Positions 18,835-28,416 of a stretch of DNA of 64,000 bases are shown piece after piece (the stretch's first letter is position 1; each line of letters starts with the position of its first letter). The DNA is from Lachancea thermotolerans CBS 6340 (Eukaryota; Ascomycota; Saccharomycetes; Saccharomycetales; Saccharomycetaceae). The position numbers were made by a program, and so were the translations under genes. The stretch covers positions 434,001 through 498,000 of the forward strand of contig NC_013082.1 in assembly GCF_000142805.1 (NCBI RefSeq), read 5' to 3'. The notes under the pieces are model-generated. The model ran no database searches, was not told where the DNA came from, and saw only the letters and a program-made list of their open reading frames with translations.

Positions 18835-21408
18835 TCAGGACGTGGAGCCAACAGAAATCGCCTTGAACCTCTCGTCGACGTCCTTCTGATCTTCTATATA
18901 TTGCAATGTCCTCTGAAAGAATTCGATTGGAACAGAAGCCAAATTGTTGCCTTTCGACGTAGGCGGTTTGTTATACACCGCGCTGACGCTGTTGACGGGG
19001 CTTTGATGAATGTATGAGCCGTCAGTACCAATAAAAAACCTTTCTCCACTATCTTCGCCCTGGTTTGCTTCCATCTTGAGGGACTTTAGGTTGGTTTTGA
19101 TGAGCTCGATTAGCCCGTTAATGTATTTAGTGCCAACATGCGTGGAGTTCTCGTCACCATGAACAAAGTAGTAGCAACATCTATTCAAAATCTCCACCAT
19201 TAACTGGCAGCTCTGAACGTTATCCATGATAGAATCCGCTACCCTCAGCGAGCGTTGCAAGCATTCCAGTACACGCTTTCCTTCGCGAAAGAAATTATCA
19301 GTAACACCTTCCTCTTCACCGAGCAATGATATCTCAGTGGCCCACCACAAGTGAGAGCACGTATAGACAGCTCTACATTGATCCTGCTTTTTCAGCAGCT
19401 TTGATCCATGCAAAGTGCATCTTGTTATTAGGGTATCATAGCTGGATTCTGCATACAGAGACCGCGTTTTCTGCAATGTCTGTGCCATGTTGACAATAGC
19501 CTGGAATTGCGTCCTCGAATCGCTTAGTGACTCTTCAAATATAGTGAAGGCCTGGGAGAAAAAGTCATAGGCAATGTCACCAAGCTCTAGCTGGTCTGCA
19601 AGGGAGGCTGTCTGCAAGTTGAGCTTGTAGAGTAAATCAAGGCACCCTCCCTCGCAGGTGTTATAAAGTTCGTTGATAGTTCTTGAAGCAAGTTTGAAGA
19701 GCTGCTTGATGGTGGTGCTCATCTTTTCACGGCGTTGTGGTTTCCTTTTGATCATCAACTGGCATTTCCGGATCAGCTTCCATATATTGCATATTACAGC
19801 CGGGTAGAGATACTTTGCGTTTTTGTCTCCCTTTTGGAACCATTCCCGACAAGCTATTAAGAGTTCGGTATGTTTCTCAATGGATTTATTGTAGCACAAA
19901 TGTGCAATTTTGGCGAGTTTCTCCTGGTCGGCATTCAAGGACCATTTTTCAGCATCCGTGCCGTCATCCTCATCAAGTATCAAGGAAGAGCTCGCCTTTT
20001 CGGCGCCAACCTCTATCATGACCTCGCAAACGCCCAGAATCTTTTGGAGCTCAGTTTCAGAGCTTATGCGCAGATCCGCGTGAGTAATCGCATCAAGAAT
20101 CTCGTTGACACAGAACTTTTGCAGGCCCTTGTTCTGGACACGGAATAATTTTTGGTAAGATTCGCACTTTGTGAGGACCTGGTAGAAAAAGCGTGGATCA
20201 TGCCTCAAGTCGTTAGCCAAAAGCAGCTCCTGAAACAGATAGTCGTAGTCTTCAGGTACAGTCTGGCCGCTTTCTTTGCACTTTTCATACATGAATTTTA
20301 AAAGGACATCCACGTTGCTTAAATTATCGGGATACCATCTTAACGTTAGTTTCAAAATTCCTTTGATAATAGGAGCAAACTCTTGTAATGACAAATCAGG
20401 CCTTTCCTCATTAAGCTGGTTGAGAAACTTCCAAAAAACAAAAAAGACATTCTGGCTTTCACTGGAAATGTCAAGAGACTCAAGTTTCTTAGCAAGTTCA
20501 TCAGGCCCCGGATGTTCCTGTCTGTCTATGTATCCGTTGAGTCTTTCAACCAATGTAAGGACCACTTCGTTCACTGGAGCAGCCGGGCTGAGCTTTAAAG
20601 TAGTGCTTAAAAGTTCTGATAAAGTACCCAAATGAAACTCGTCAGGGAAAACTTGACAAATAACGTCAAGCAGATACTCTTGCGAGACGATATCTCTACA
20701 CTGAACCACTTGTTCGAGCACCAGCGGCAAGATCTCATCCCTGTACATCGCGAAATCAGATTCAACAATTTGCGAGAGCCTAACCAAATTGGTACCGACA
20801 AGAATCTTAAGCTCTTTGCGTTCGCGAGTACGCTGTTCGCGCTCACGCAAGGGGCCCTGATGCTGCAGGCGAACCCAAAGTTTATTCATCTCGATAAAAT
20901 TGGCAACGATCAAGCTTATATTTGCTCTCTTAGCCTCGGGGTCTTCAGTCTCAAAGAAAGGTTTTGTTCGTTGAGAGAGGTAGTACCTCAGAAACAGGCC
21001 TCTGATGGGATTCTGCACACCCTTGCACATCTCAATCATGTCTTTGAGGATTTCCTCCCGGGGAGCGTCGGAAGACTGGAGGTAGCTGCTACCAACGGTG
21101 ATCATCAAGTACAGCCTGGGCAAAATGTTACCAGCGTACTGAACCAACTCGTACAGGTCTGCCAGGTGGTGCTTCTTCGGGTGGCATTCGACGAAGTAGC
21201 TGGAGAGTATACTCAAAGAGTCGTAAATCAGAATGTAGAGCTCGTAGTACTGCTTGGGAGACAAGGTGGGGCTCCTAAGCTCCGTGAGCATGATTGACGT
21301 GTGTTTCAGAGCATCCATGAGCTTCCCCTGCGACAGACAGCGCTGCATAAGCACAGTCTGCTGCCTGCAGTTGGAGATCGCTTGCTCGATATTCTCAGCA
21401 TACGACAT
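18835..21408 (-). CDS. VPS35: Retromer subunit VPS35
   Basis: This 857-residue protein is the large alpha-solenoid subunit of retromer, which recycles Vps10 and other cargo from endosomes to the Golgi. The whole length is helical-repeat sequence typical of the family. The N-terminal region contains the conserved segment GVQNPIRGLFLRYYL (about residues 129-143), with the PIRGLFLR(N/Y)Y block that binds Vps26. Sc Vps35 has 944 residues, so this copy is shorter, mainly in acidic or low-complexity insertions. The ATG at 21408 agrees with the family start (MSYAENIEQAI). It lies next to FBP26 as in Sc (YJL154C). In Sc the next gene is INO1, which is absent here. Confidence 0.95.
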   Translation of the reverse strand: MSYAENIEQAISNCRQQTVLMQRCLSQGKLMDALKHTSIMLTELRSPTLSPKQYYELYILIYDSLSILSSYFVECHPKKHHLADLYELVQYAGNILPRLYLMITVGSSYLQSSDAPREEILKDMIEMCKGVQNPIRGLFLRYYLSQRTKPFFETEDPEAKRANISLIVANFIEMNKLWVRLQHQGPLREREQRTRERKELKILVGTNLVRLSQIVESDFAMYRDEILPLVLEQVVQCRDIVSQEYLLDVICQVFPDEFHLGTLSELLSTTLKLSPAAPVNEVVLTLVERLNGYIDRQEHPGPDELAKKLESLDISSESQNVFFVFWKFLNQLNEERPDLSLQEFAPIIKGILKLTLRWYPDNLSNVDVLLKFMYEKCKESGQTVPEDYDYLFQELLLANDLRHDPRFFYQVLTKCESYQKLFRVQNKGLQKFCVNEILDAITHADLRISSETELQKILGVCEVMIEVGAEKASSSLILDEDDGTDAEKWSLNADQEKLAKIAHLCYNKSIEKHTELLIACREWFQKGDKNAKYLYPAVICNIWKLIRKCQLMIKRKPQRREKMSTTIKQLFKLASRTINELYNTCEGGCLDLLYKLNLQTASLADQLELGDIAYDFFSQAFTIFEESLSDSRTQFQAIVNMAQTLQKTRSLYAESSYDTLITRCTLHGSKLLKKQDQCRAVYTCSHLWWATEISLLGEEEGVTDNFFREGKRVLECLQRSLRVADSIMDNVQSCQLMVEILNRCCYYFVHGDENSTHVGTKYINGLIELIKTNLKSLKMEANQGEDSGERFFIGTDGSYIHQSPVNSVSAVYNKPPTSKGNNLASVPIEFFQRTLQYIEDQKDVDERFKAISVGSTS

Positions 21409-22432
21409 GGTCTGTGTTCGCGGAGGCAGTGGTTATTCCAACACGAAAGTGAGCACTTATAGGGGAAGACTAAGGTTCGTTAGATGATCGATATCCCGTC
21501 AATAGCGATCTATAATGATCTGTAGCGTTGGAAAGCTGCCTACTGTTGCAAGAGAACTAAGCATTGTGCCATCCTTGCGGGGCACCAGAGTGTTATCACC
21601 GTTCTACGGAACGTCTCTTCCATCTTGCTGTCCTTCGGGGTCTCATTTTCCTGTATACGAATATTTCCATGTATTGATAAAGGCGACAAAATCAGAAAGC
21701 GGGTCCGGCGTCCGACCTTGAATGCACTGTACGAACGAAGGCTCTTCCGGTTGAAACCGGAAACCCACTTATCCCATGCGAGACCAATGCGGCGACAGTA
21801 ACCTCGGAATCGCGAGAAAAAAGCCAAGTAGGCTGTTGGCGCCCTCGTGCCATCAGCAGTATCGTGGCAATAGACGCGAATGGTAAGGAGGGTGCTATTG
21901 GAAACATTCAAGTCTTACGAGTGGGAAGGGCGAGTTGCGGTAGCTACCTTACGTGGTCAAAGCTCAATTTAAGGCTTTGTCCACATAGCGGATCGCTTAT
22001 TTAATAACTCAAGACTTTGTACTAGCTCTGCGGCCAAAGTCACTTACGATTACTGACCATAGCGAAGCTGTTCACTTCTCTCCTTCGTAATTCGGGTTCC
22101 CCAAGCCTAATAAAGTGCCCAGCCCATTTTCGATTTTTTCCAGCTTTGTAAGCGATTCTCTGCGTATTTCTAAGGTTCGAGGCTCTAGCCCGTGGCGATA
22201 TTGACTTTCGGTAATACGTACATATCGACAAGTCTTCGATGAACTCAACTATCAATCACGCGGTCAGCTGATGCCGATAGTTCCGCCGCAGCTTGGTAAT
22301 CATCCAGCCGCACGACTATTCTAGCCAGCAGCTCTCGAGGTCCGATTACGCGAGCGCCGAGCGACTATATAAACGCAAAGGTCGGAAAGAGTTCGGGACA
22401 TTCATTCTTGAATAGTGTAGCAAGATACAGCA
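21409..22432. promoter_or_regulatory. VPS35-CCP1 divergent promoter region
   Basis: This 1.0 kb region separates divergent genes. A TATATAAA box at 22366-22373 stands about 60 bases before the CCP1 ATG. I looked for INO1 or a remnant of it, since it lies beside VPS35 in Sc, and see none: open frames are short and unrelated. A CCAAT box occurs in ACCAATG near 21784, which would suit HAP-type control of CCP1, but it is 650 bases away. Confidence 0.45.
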
Positions 22433-23476
22433 ATGTCAGCATTCGGAGCTACATTTACTAGAACATTCAACAAAAGATCGCTCGCGCTTCTCGCCGGCGT
22501 CACCGCGGCGGCGGGCTCGGCTGTCGCCTTCCAGAACTACCAATCTAGCAACAACGGCAATGGGTTCGGGCGCAGCTCTAAGCTGTGGGGAACCCTCAGC
22601 GCGGGAACCGCACTGCACGTTGCAGAAGCTCAGAAGAAACCCGAAGACTACCAGAAGGTCTACAACGCAATTGCGCTGAAATTAAGGGACGAGGACGAGT
22701 ACGACAACTACATCGGTTACGGGCCAGTTCTGGTTCGTCTCGCGTGGCACATCTCCGGTACCTGGGAGAAGGACGACAACTCTGGCGGGTCTTTCGGCGG
22801 AACCTACAGATTCAAGAAAGAGATGGACGACCCCTCCAACAAGGGCCTTCAAAACGGGTTCAAGTTCCTGAAGTCCATCCATGAGAAGTTCCCTTGGATC
22901 TCGCACGGTGACCTGTTCACCCTGGCTGGTGTGACTGCCATCCAAGAGATGCAGGGTCCTAAGATCCCATGGAGAGCCGGCAGAGTTGACCAGAAAGAAG
23001 ACACAACCCCAGACAACGGCAGACTACCCGACGCCAGCAGAGACGCCAATTACGTACGCAATTTTTTCAAGAGAATGAACTTTGACGACCGCGAAGTGGT
23101 TGCTCTGCTCGGTGCACACGCTCTAGGAAAGACCCACTACAAAAACTCTGGATTCGAAGGCCCTTGGGGTGCGGCCACCAACGTATTTTCCAACGAGTAC
23201 TACGTGAACCTGCTCAACGAGAAATGGAAGAAAGTTAAGAACGACGAGGGCAACATTCAGTACGACAGCGACAAGGGCTACATGATGCTTCCAACAGACA
23301 TGGCCTTGGTGCAGGACCCTAAGTACTTGAAGATCGTCAAGGAATACGCCAACAACCAGGACACTTTTTTCAATGACTTTACGAAGGTGTTCACCAAGCT
23401 GATCCAGAATGGTATCGAGTTCCCAAAGGAGATCAAGGCTACCACCTTCAAGACTTTGGACGAGCAAGACATCTAA
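22433..23476 (+). CDS. CCP1: Mitochondrial cytochrome c peroxidase CCP1
   Basis: This 347-residue haem peroxidase of the mitochondrial intermembrane space reduces hydrogen peroxide with electrons from cytochrome c and serves as a peroxide sensor. The first ~35 residues form a basic presequence followed by a hydrophobic segment ([17 protein letters not shown]), the bipartite signal cleaved by the m-AAA protease and rhomboid Pcp1 in Sc. Catalytic residues are visible: distal Arg102, Trp105 and His106 in [11 protein letters not shown], the proximal His in [10 protein letters not shown], and the radical-forming Trp in [10 protein letters not shown]. Length is close to Sc Ccp1 (361). PAM17 lies downstream on the same strand, the pairing of Sc YKR066C and YKR065C. 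Confidence 0.97.
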   Translation: MSAFGATFTRTFNKRSLALLAGVTAAAGSAVAFQNYQSSNNGNGFGRSSKLWGTLSAGTALHVAEAQKKPEDYQKVYNAIALKLRDEDEYDNYIGYGPVLVRLAWHISGTWEKDDNSGGSFGGTYRFKKEMDDPSNKGLQNGFKFLKSIHEKFPWISHGDLFTLAGVTAIQEMQGPKIPWRAGRVDQKEDTTPDNGRLPDASRDANYVRNFFKRMNFDDREVVALLGAHALGKTHYKNSGFEGPWGAATNVFSNEYYVNLLNEKWKKVKNDEGNIQYDSDKGYMMLPTDMALVQDPKYLKIVKEYANNQDTFFNDFTKVFTKLIQNGIEFPKEIKATTFKTLDEQDI

Positions 23477-24024
23477 GAAGCTTAAAAACGCTAATAGAAA
23501 GGACCACGCGCTGCTCATAGTGCCACTAATTAATTATTTATAAGGATATTTATACAGAAGCCGCGCCATCACAGCGGCCGGCATCAGCAAGACTGCAAGG
23601 AATTCTCAATACTGTGAAAGGCAAAGTTTTGGCACAAGCAGGCCAAAAGATTCAGGCTACTAAACCAGTGCTTGAACAAACTTCGTTACCAGCACCCAAG
23701 GGCACGAAGTCCACACATCTAGCTCAGAAGTTCAGAATGCAGTGGGCATGCCGCAGAGCCATTTAGATTTTGCGATATAATTGTCAGTCCTACCAAATAC
23801 CAGCCAGAACTCCTGGCTGGTTTTGCTACTGCTCACCGGCTCAGGAAATGTACTGCTTAAGCCTCAGAGCGTTCTGACGCTAGTAGCGGCATTGACGCTG
23901 GTCCTGATGCCTGGCACTAAATACGATCTCAAAATTTTCGTGAAGTTTTTAGCTGTAGAAAGGGAGCTTCCGCGTAGTTCATCCTTCGTAGCTGTTGAAC
24001 GACAGTCTGCAGTACCAAGAGGCA
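23477..24024. other. Intergenic region between CCP1 and PAM17
   Basis: This region holds the CCP1 3' end and the PAM17 promoter. One frame stays open for 78 codons (23530-23763) but has no early ATG, and I do not recognise its translation. I treat it as chance. No other gene or repeat is seen. Confidence 0.5.
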
Positions 24025-24612
24025 ATGCTATCAGCGAGAGTTATCGCATACACAAGGCCGGCCGCCAAGCTCGCCTCTAGAAACCTTTCTACGGTTCAGC
24101 CACGCTTCTCTGAGCAAAGCAAAAGCACTGATGCCAAAAACGAAGCTCAAACAAATGGCCTTTTTACGTGGACGGATTTCTTTCAACTGAGAAAGCAGGA
24201 ACGCAGAATCAACCTGGGATCGTCTATCGTTACAGCGTTCCTCTCTACCAATGCTTCATGGGCTTACCTTTCCACAATGCAGATCGATCCAATGCAGACT
24301 ATCATGGGTTTTGACCCCCTAGTAGTTGTGTCTGCGGCACTAATGGCATCTGGTGCCTTCGGGTACCTGCTGGGCCCTATATTCGGTACTACTGTTTTCA
24401 AAATGAAACAGAAGACCAACCTCGCAAATTACAATAAGAAGACCAAGGATTTCCTGAGGCACGTTATAACCAACCGTGTGGATTCGTCCTCGCAGAGTTT
24501 CAGCAACCCTGTTCCAGACTACTACGGTGAAAAAATCGGCTCTGTCGCTGAGTACAGACAGTGGCTGAGAGACTGTCATGCCTTCAGAAGAAAGGCCAAG
24601 GAATTTTTGTAA
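24025..24612 (+). CDS. PAM17: TIM23 import-motor subunit PAM17
   Basis: This 195-residue inner-membrane protein belongs to the presequence translocase-associated import motor and helps organise the Pam18-Pam16 module at TIM23. It has an Arg/Ser-rich N-terminal presequence (about 35 residues), a conserved WTDFFQLRKQERRINLGSS block, two membrane segments (around IVTAFLSTNASWAYL and VVVSAALMASGAFGYLLGP), and a highly conserved C-terminus with SQSFSNPVPDYYGEKIGS, nearly identical to that of Sc Pam17 (197 residues, YKR065C). The ATG at 24025 gives a normal presequence; an in-frame TTG ten codons upstream is rejected. Confidence 0.95.
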   Translation: MLSARVIAYTRPAAKLASRNLSTVQPRFSEQSKSTDAKNEAQTNGLFTWTDFFQLRKQERRINLGSSIVTAFLSTNASWAYLSTMQIDPMQTIMGFDPLVVVSAALMASGAFGYLLGPIFGTTVFKMKQKTNLANYNKKTKDFLRHVITNRVDSSSQSFSNPVPDYYGEKIGSVAEYRQWLRDCHAFRRKAKEFL

Positions 24613-24954
24613 TCCGCAAAGGCATAGCACGAGAGGGGCGCAGCCTTTGCTGTAAATATAGGGACTCCAAGGAGATGCTGGCTTGGGCGAATTAGGCGCG
24701 CTGCCGGCAATGCAACAAGAGCACCCGGAAGTTGCAGGGCTTGGAGTTCTGGCATGCCCACTTCTGCTCTTGGGATCCCTCCGCTACCACCCCTCTCCAA
24801 CTACATTCATGAACTAGTTAGACGCGTATAATGAGAAAGGCGGTTTCTAAATATCACTACACAGGTGGCGAGTAAAGAAACTAAAGCAAGTTGAGAAAAT
24901 TTGTGTAAGCCATATTATCATGTATGATCATATACAGGCATGGGGCCTCAGGCC
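24613..24954. other. Convergent PAM17-SNA3 gap
   Basis: This is a 3'-to-3' intergenic region, AT-rich towards its right end (24830-24935), with likely polyadenylation signals on both strands. I see no gene. Confidence 0.5.
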
Positions 24955-25335
24955 TCAGTGCTGAATCTTGTTGTCAGTAGCTGCGTGGGCCGCTGGAGTT
25001 CCCGTGGGAACCTGGTTATAGGCTGGAGGGACCTCGTCGATCTCTCTGGCTTCCTCCTGCTCGGAGTCCTTGGAGGCTTCTGGAGCGGTCAGGTGCGCCT
25101 GAGCCTCCAAGTCTGTCTCGCTGTCGCCACGGTTTAGAGGGTGTTCACGGCTGGACTTGTGGATGACATAAAGTGCGTGGAACATAGCGGGGAAGCCCAG
25201 GAAGAAGCACAATAGGAAGTTAATCCAGAAGTCCTTGCGCAACCCGCGGCGGATAAGAACAGGAAGAGGTGGGATGAAGAAGGCCAAAACGGCGAGAATC
25301 AGGTCATCTTTGTTGAATGAGTATATTTCTGACAT
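24955..25335 (-). CDS. SNA3: PMP3/SNA-family vacuolar-sorting adaptor SNA3
   Basis: This small protein of 126 residues has two adjacent membrane segments (about 12-31 and 36-60) containing the PMP3-family FFIPPLPVLIRRG motif. A cytosolic acidic tail carries a PPAY motif near residue 104 for binding the WW domains of the ubiquitin ligase Rsp5. In Sc, Sna3 (YJL151C) is delivered to the vacuole by the multivesicular-body route and acts as an Rsp5 adaptor. The chromosomal position before DAS1 (YJL149W) agrees. The PPAY tail distinguishes it from PMP3 itself. Confidence 0.88.
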   Translation of the reverse strand: MSEIYSFNKDDLILAVLAFFIPPLPVLIRRGLRKDFWINFLLCFFLGFPAMFHALYVIHKSSREHPLNRGDSETDLEAQAHLTAPEASKDSEQEEAREIDEVPPAYNQVPTGTPAAHAATDNKIQH

Positions 25336-26571
25336 TTTGCTTGAACGACGCTGGTTTGCGTGGGAAGCGTGGTTACTAGAGTCAAATCAGGGAGCCCGAA
25401 AGCTCTGCGCTGCGCAGATAAGCCAAGCCGAGATTAATTTTTATACTCTCTAGGTACCTAAAAAAAACTCGATCACGTTTTATGGAATGTTTAACCGCGA
25501 CCCTTAGGCCAAATTTCTAAGTTTGAAAGCCCAGGTGATTCCAACTGACTTCCAGCTCCTACCAGGGCGTCATGAAGATGCTCCTTGTCGAATCCCTAGC
25601 CGCACTACATGCCTCCGTATCAAACCGTATAACATGATCCCATTCTAAGTGCTTGGCATTATTAAATTCCCAATTAAGGACATTAAGTACTTTGTTCGTA
25701 TACTCGGCCAGTGTTTTCGACCTGTAGCTAGGTCCAAACGACTACACTGAGTAGTACAGATCCTTGAATTGGCTCTTTCAACTTCTTTAATTTGTTATAC
25801 TATACGAACCCAATCCGTTAGCCGCCCAAAACTTGACATTATATGTTATAAGAACAAGCTGTTTGACAGGCATATCGGCCCGGCAGCACCTCGCCATTAG
25901 ACGATGCCCGTCAGGTGAGGGCTCCCCTAAGCAATTCTATTCTTTCGCTAGCTGCTGCTATTATAACCTCTCACCAAAGGGCTCGAAGGTAATAATACTT
26001 CGGTGCTGGTCAGCCTTTCGGCTGATGGAATCATGAACGACCGCGGAGCAACAAGCCGGTGGAACAGAAATACCACGGAATACATGCATGGCCCATGTAC
26101 CGACCTTCATCACTTCCAGAGACCCAGAATCGCCTGCCACCGTACTTGCACGGACTCTCCTTAATGCCAGCGCGCGTACAGAGTGACATACATCACACCT
26201 GTAATTACTAACCCTGTGGATGAGAGTCTTGAGAATATTAATTCACCCTGCATCGCGCCTTTGCACAGCTCCGTACCTTTGACTCAACACTTGGAGTCGT
26301 CACTTTCGTATTTTTGTTGAACATTGCGCTCTTTTGGGTGTAGAAGGCTATCTCTTTACGAACAGCGACAGGCCTGGTTCAGGAGGTTTTTGTGAACGAG
26401 ATTGGTCAGGGATCGCGAGACAATTACTTCACGTTCGAATAACACTGCACACACAGTGAGCGTCTAGAAACTCTTCCGGTCTGTGGAACTGCGTATAGTT
26501 ATTCTTCCCGGCAAACCCTTCGCTCATCGACCACTAGGGCGGCACATCCCCCGTAAAAACAGCAGCTTAAT
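25336..26571. other. Long divergent intergenic region SNA3-DAS1
   Basis: This 1.2 kb region lies between divergent genes. It is free of long open frames. A TACTAAC word on the plus strand at 26206-26212 could be a branch site of an unseen 5'-UTR intron of DAS1, but no matching donor-acceptor pair extends the protein. Several GC-rich hairpin-like stretches lie near 25880-26060. I found no tRNA or box C/D RNA. Confidence 0.4.
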
Positions 26572-28356
26572 ATGACGCGAGCTCAAGAAGATTTGGCGGA
26601 ATACGGATCACTACTCAATAAACTTCCTACGGCGCTGCTACAGGAGGTTTTGTCGCATCTCTCACAGCAGGACCGCGTAAATGCCTGCTTGGTGAACCGC
26701 AAATTCAATGAAATCGCCACGAAGTTGGTGTACCGCAGGATATACCTTAACGATTCGAACGTTGTTCGAAGCGACATCATGAACGTCGCAGTCAACTGGA
26801 CTCTACTGTACGTCCCTAACCGGCTGCCGGAAGAAAGCGCACGGAGTGTTGCGAACCGGAAGCTGAGGATACTGATCAGGACGCTGCGATCGAGCAAACG
26901 CGCTGTGAACTGTGTGGAGTGGGTTCGCATAAACTGGGACCTAAATCCCCTATACCAGAAGAATTTGTTGTCAATCGTGTGCAATGAAAGTGCGTCTCTG
27001 TTGAGACTAGAGAATGTCACGGATCCTTCTTGTAACGACATTATCGCCAATGGGCGCGTGTCGAGCACAAAGCTAACAAGCTTTGATATGGCGCCTCCGA
27101 GCCCGAACGCGGGCTCCGAAGTTGAACCTGCATACATTCCGAACTTGAAGAAATACCTCACGCAGCGCATTTCATCACATATCACATTCATGAACCTGTT
27201 CATGGACCCTCTTGTATTGTTCACGTATCTTTACCCATTGAGGGACAAGCTGCAGGTGGTGGATCTCAAGTTGCACTGGAGAATAGAGTTTTTTCCCCAG
27301 GAGCACTTTGTGCATAAAATATCCGAGCGGCCGCTCACCCAGCTTTCTGATGTCTTTGACCCTAGGTCCTTGAAAGTCCTTACCATAGTATCATGGCATG
27401 AATGTCTTCTCCCTAATGAGCTAAGTATGATCAAACAGCTCAAAGAATTCACCAGTATTGAAGACCTGTCGTTGATATCAATCGAACAAGAGAGCTTGCC
27501 TTTGATAGGCCTCTTTAGCAGTCTTACGGGGCTTAAAAGGCTCAAAACTGATTTCATCGAAGAGCTGTCTCCCCAGTCCACTAGACCAGAGCTATTCCTT
27601 ACCATATTACACAATTGCAGGGATCTTGAGTTCCTAGACATGAGGTTTGAGGGTCTAGATGCGCCTATAATAAACGTTGAAAACGGAGAGTTCCAAATCT
27701 CTCAAAAATGCCACTGCAGCCGTTGCATGCACGTTTTCGACTCAATTATTCGCCAAAAGCTGTTTCTCTTCCCAGAAGATTATCTTGTAGCAGGAATTCA
27801 AGACGTCACAACTAAGGACATTTTCAGAATGATGAGGTTTAATTGCTTACTGCCATACTCGAAGGCGTGTGACTACTACCCTAGTGTTAGGACTTACCCC
27901 ATGGACATAGAGAGCTTCGTTCTACTTATGAATAGCAGCTTAAGGCTTTACAGAGCTAGCCGTTGCCAGCTCATCAGAGACCCAGTGGTGCCTTTAGACA
28001 CAGGCGATCTGGTAGACAGCGAAGACGACGACGAGGACACAAACATGATTCTGCCCCATAAACCGCTAACGAAGCAAGACGTATTAGACTGTTATCACGC
28101 GCTTATCCACCATCAAAGGCGCACATACATTGCCCTCTTGAGTCAATTTCCAAAGCTGCGGTTTCTGGTTCTGAATGATGTCGCCACGGTTGTGATAAAT
28201 GAGGACGACGAGAGGATATTACAGCCAGTATTTTACAATAATGGGTTTGTTTCGAATCTTAAAGGATGGACTGATAATGGCAAAAGCCAAAGAGATTCTA
28301 GGGTATTCATGGAAAAGTCGGCGCTCTATGAAAGTATGAAGAGGCTTGAAGTATAA
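26572..28356 (+). CDS. DAS1: F-box protein DAS1
   Basis: This 594-residue protein has an N-terminal F-box (about 14-58, LLNKLPTALLQEVLSHLSQQDRVNACLVNRKF...), the module that binds Skp1 in SCF ubiquitin ligases, followed by a long region with leucine-rich-repeat-like spacing but no clear repeat consensus. A CxC-C cluster (CHCSRC, near residue 380) and an acidic stretch (EDDDED, near 485) are visible. Sc Das1 (YJL149W) is a putative SCF component in the same syntenic place. The target is unknown. The ATG at 26572 lies just before the F-box. Confidence 0.85.
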   Translation: MTRAQEDLAEYGSLLNKLPTALLQEVLSHLSQQDRVNACLVNRKFNEIATKLVYRRIYLNDSNVVRSDIMNVAVNWTLLYVPNRLPEESARSVANRKLRILIRTLRSSKRAVNCVEWVRINWDLNPLYQKNLLSIVCNESASLLRLENVTDPSCNDIIANGRVSSTKLTSFDMAPPSPNAGSEVEPAYIPNLKKYLTQRISSHITFMNLFMDPLVLFTYLYPLRDKLQVVDLKLHWRIEFFPQEHFVHKISERPLTQLSDVFDPRSLKVLTIVSWHECLLPNELSMIKQLKEFTSIEDLSLISIEQESLPLIGLFSSLTGLKRLKTDFIEELSPQSTRPELFLTILHNCRDLEFLDMRFEGLDAPIINVENGEFQISQKCHCSRCMHVFDSIIRQKLFLFPEDYLVAGIQDVTTKDIFRMMRFNCLLPYSKACDYYPSVRTYPMDIESFVLLMNSSLRLYRASRCQLIRDPVVPLDTGDLVDSEDDDEDTNMILPHKPLTKQDVLDCYHALIHHQRRTYIALLSQFPKLRFLVLNDVATVVINEDDERILQPVFYNNGFVSNLKGWTDNGKSQRDSRVFMEKSALYESMKRLEV

Positions 28357-28416
28357 AGGTTTTTAGTGTTTATTTTGGGCTTTACATGTTGCGTAGTTCC
28401 GTGCTTTGGTGATAGT

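Noticed and set aside
23530-23763. 78-codon open frame downstream of CCP1
   Set aside because: It has no early ATG and no splice sites that would supply one; this length is expected by chance in 64 kb.
26206-26212. TACTAAC branch-site words outside known introns (also 2805-2811 complement and 16500-16506)
   Set aside because: No matching donor and acceptor joins them to a gene in a way that adds a conserved protein segment.
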